DNA of 8,081 nucleotides from Syntrophaceae bacterium UBA2192 (GTDB taxonomy: Bacteria > Desulfobacterota > Syntrophia > Syntrophales > UBA2192). Positions 6,708-8,081 of this stretch are shown one piece after another; positions within the stretch are counted from its first letter, which is position 1, and each line of letters starts with the position of its first letter. The stretch is taken from contig DCVI01000050.1 in assembly GCA_002327315.1 (NCBI GenBank), forward strand, positions 1 through 8,081, read 5' to 3'. The translations under genes and the position numbers were made by a program. The notes below the pieces were generated by a model, which saw only the letters and a program-made list of their open reading frames with translations, did no database searches and was not told where the DNA came from.

Positions 6708-7667
6708 ATGGGGCAGGTCCGTTTCGGCAACGTCATCGTCGTTCCGGGTCACGATGGCGGCCGGTTTCCCTTCTGCAATTCCCTCCTGATCGATGACGGC
6801 ACCAGGGTCATCGTCGATCCGGGCGCCGGGCAGGAGCCGCTCACGCGGATACGGGAGCAAGCGGCGATCGATGTGGTCTTCAATACGCATTTCCATTTTG
6901 ACCACATTATCTGGAACTATCTTTTCGACCGCTCCAGGGTTTATCTCAACGACATCGAAGCCGGCTGCTACCGCGACCGCGGCGAGATCCCCCTGCGCCT
7001 TGGGATGGCGGAGTTCTACGGTGAGCCGTGGACCGGAGGGTGGCTGGAGAGGATTGCCAGGCCCGACACCCCCCAGAGCCTCTACACGCCCGAGAACCGT
7101 CACGAGTGGTGGCTCTCGACGGCAAGGCTGGGCGGCACCTACCGGTGGGGAGACGTCATGGATTTCGGCTCCACGAAGATGGAAATCATCGGGACGCCGG
7201 GCCACTCCGCCGGATTCTGCTGCCTCTATTTCCCCGCTGAGAAGGTGGTCTACACCGGCGATATCGATATTACACCGTTCGGTCCCTGGTATTTCGGGGC
7301 CGACGGCGACATCGACCTCTTCATCGAGTCGGCACGGAAAATCGCCCGTCTCGACGCCGATGTCTATGTGACGGGCCACGAGGCAGGGATCGTCGGCGGC
7401 GAGGAGTTCCGGCGGCGATTGGGGATGTTTCTCGAGACGATCGACAGGCGGGACGAGAGGATTCTGGGCGCTCTCTCGGAGCCGCGGACCTATGACGATC
7501 TGTGTTCCATGGGGCTGATTTATGGGCGGAAGTTCCTCGTCGACGACTGGCTGCGGGCGTGGGATGCCCTGGCGGTCAAGAAGCATTTACAGCGCCTGAT
7601 CGCCAGGGGGGCTGTCACCTGCCGCGACGGCGTTTTTCTCCTCATCCATTCCCCTACGGATTGCTAA
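6708..7667 (+). CDS. Metallo-beta-lactamase-fold hydrolase
   Basis: The 319-residue protein is soluble with no signal peptide. The zinc-binding motif HFHFDH is at 61-66; further ligands are H166 in GTPGHSAG, D185 in YTGDID and H224 in VTGHEAG, so the dinuclear metal site looks complete. The N-terminal strands include NSLLIDDGTRVIVDPGAG (24-41). After the lactamase fold, residues about 250-315 form a helical stretch ending VKKHLQRLIARGAV..DGVFLL, resembling the winged-helix tail found in LACTB2-like and related hydrolases. The insert at about 95-140 is rich in aromatic residues (W108, W112, W134, W135) and may shape a substrate pocket. The substrate cannot be named; thioester, lactone or phosphodiester hydrolysis are all known in the superfamily. 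It is transcribed divergently from the lipoprotein operon and is followed by a cupin gene on the same strand. Confidence 0.92.
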   Translation: MGQVRFGNVIVVPGHDGGRFPFCNSLLIDDGTRVIVDPGAGQEPLTRIREQAAIDVVFNTHFHFDHIIWNYLFDRSRVYLNDIEAGCYRDRGEIPLRLGMAEFYGEPWTGGWLERIARPDTPQSLYTPENRHEWWLSTARLGGTYRWGDVMDFGSTKMEIIGTPGHSAGFCCLYFPAEKVVYTGDIDITPFGPWYFGADGDIDLFIESARKIARLDADVYVTGHEAGIVGGEEFRRRLGMFLETIDRRDERILGALSEPRTYDDLCSMGLIYGRKFLVDDWLRAWDALAVKKHLQRLIARGAVTCRDGVFLLIHSPTDC

Positions 7668-7830
7668 GGCATTTGGCAAAGGGAAATTCATCCGCCCCCT
7701 GATTGAGGGAATGCGGGACAAGGTGCACCATGCAAAAAGTACCGATGAACGTGCAGCGTCTGCTGCGGCAAACGATTCCAGGAAGCATAACTTCCCTGAA
7801 ACATCGATACGGAATGACATGGAGGACCCC
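7668..7830 (+). other. Spacer between metallo-hydrolase and cupin genes
   Basis: No convincing terminator or promoter is seen. Two small hairpins occur: GCAGC/GCTGC around a GTCT loop (7753-7766) and CAGGAAG/CTTCCCTG with one bulge (7779-7798); neither has a U-run. The cupin reading frame stays open upstream, with an ATG at 7711. A 34-codon frame also runs from an ATG at 7730 to a TGA overlapping the cupin ATG. Both look incidental. Co-transcription with the hydrolase gene is possible. Confidence 0.5.
7821..7825 (+). promoter_or_regulatory. Shine-Dalgarno site of the cupin gene
   Basis: GGAGG is 5 nt before the ATG at 7831. It fixes that start against in-frame ATGs at 7711 and 7819, the latter overlapping the site itself. 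Confidence 0.75.
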
Positions 7831-8081
7831 ATGAAAAGCGACTCGAAAAAAGCGGAACTGAAGAGCTTCGGCAAACCCGATGAGGTGAGGACGTTTCCCA
7901 AGGGGAAAGTGGAGTTGGTCAAGATCGGAGGGGCCATGGTAGGCCGGGCGACCTTCGAGCCGGGTTGGAAGTGGTCCACCTCCGTGAAGCCCCTGGCGAA
8001 AACAAAGAGCTGCGAAGCCCCGCACTTCCAGTATCAATTGTCCGGGACCCTGCACATCGTCATGGACGACGGGACTGAGTT
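7831..8081 (+). CDS. Cupin-domain protein, N-terminal part (runs off right edge)
   Basis: Eighty-three residues are visible from ATG at 7831. The pattern FGKPDEVRTFPKGKVELVKI (13-32), then GGAMVGRATFEPGWKWSTSV and KSCEAPHFQYQLSGTLHIVM, is that of small single-domain cupins (Cupin_2 type). GWKW and the CEAPHFQYQLSG strand match the start of the first cupin motif. The histidine of APHFQY is a candidate ligand, but the second motif lies outside the window, so metal binding cannot be judged. Family members are usually near 110-130 residues, so most of the fold but not the C-terminus is seen. Function is unknown; these cupins are often annotated only by fold. It follows the metallo-hydrolase on the same strand after a 163-bp spacer. 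Confidence 0.85.
   Translation, partial: MKSDSKKAELKSFGKPDEVRTFPKGKVELVKIGGAMVGRATFEPGWKWSTSVKPLAKTKSCEAPHFQYQLSGTLHIVMDDGTE

Noticed and set aside
6639..7586. 315-residue minus-strand open frame opposite the metallo-hydrolase
   Set aside because: Shadow of a gene with an intact metal-binding motif and good ribosome-binding site; proline- and arginine-rich product without a domain.
7779..7798. Terminator after the metallo-hydrolase
   Set aside because: The hairpin has a bulge and is followed by AAACATCG rather than a U-run.

Overview
This window looks like a chromosomal segment of a GC-rich bacterium, probably from the Desulfobacterota (old Deltaproteobacteria) or a relative. That placement is an inference from gene content and codon style (strong G/C at third positions, a transaldolase that runs on toward a phosphoglucose isomerase, a TIGR04283-like glycosyltransferase). 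There is no rRNA, tRNA, phage, IS element or CRISPR array.

Minus-strand block (about 1-6600). Read from its promoter at 6567-6595, it encodes a DUF1499 lipoprotein, a family 2 glycosyltransferase and a TVP38/TMEM64 (DedA-like) membrane protein, packed with an ATGA overlap and a 10-nt gap. A 49-bp heptamer array follows, then glucokinase and transketolase (again overlapping by ATGA). After transketolase come a short degenerate heptamer repeat, a Rho-independent terminator, and a transaldolase whose C-terminus reads into a second domain (probably phosphoglucose isomerase) off the left edge. The terminator is almost superimposed on a sigma70-type promoter for the transaldolase gene, and that gene's leader holds an imperfect 10-bp hairpin. 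Glucokinase, transketolase and transaldolase/isomerase together phosphorylate glucose and interconvert hexose and pentose phosphates. The upstream trio looks like an envelope or lipid-carrier module.

Plus-strand block (about 6640-8081). A divergent promoter and a good Shine-Dalgarno site drive a metallo-beta-lactamase-fold hydrolase. About 160 bp downstream begins a small cupin protein that runs off the right edge.

Most genes belong to well-known families and I see no clear new defence or mobile system. The least explained items are the period-7 repeats (one puts stop codons in all six frames at an operon junction), the promoter/terminator superposition, and the envelope cassette of unknown substrate.
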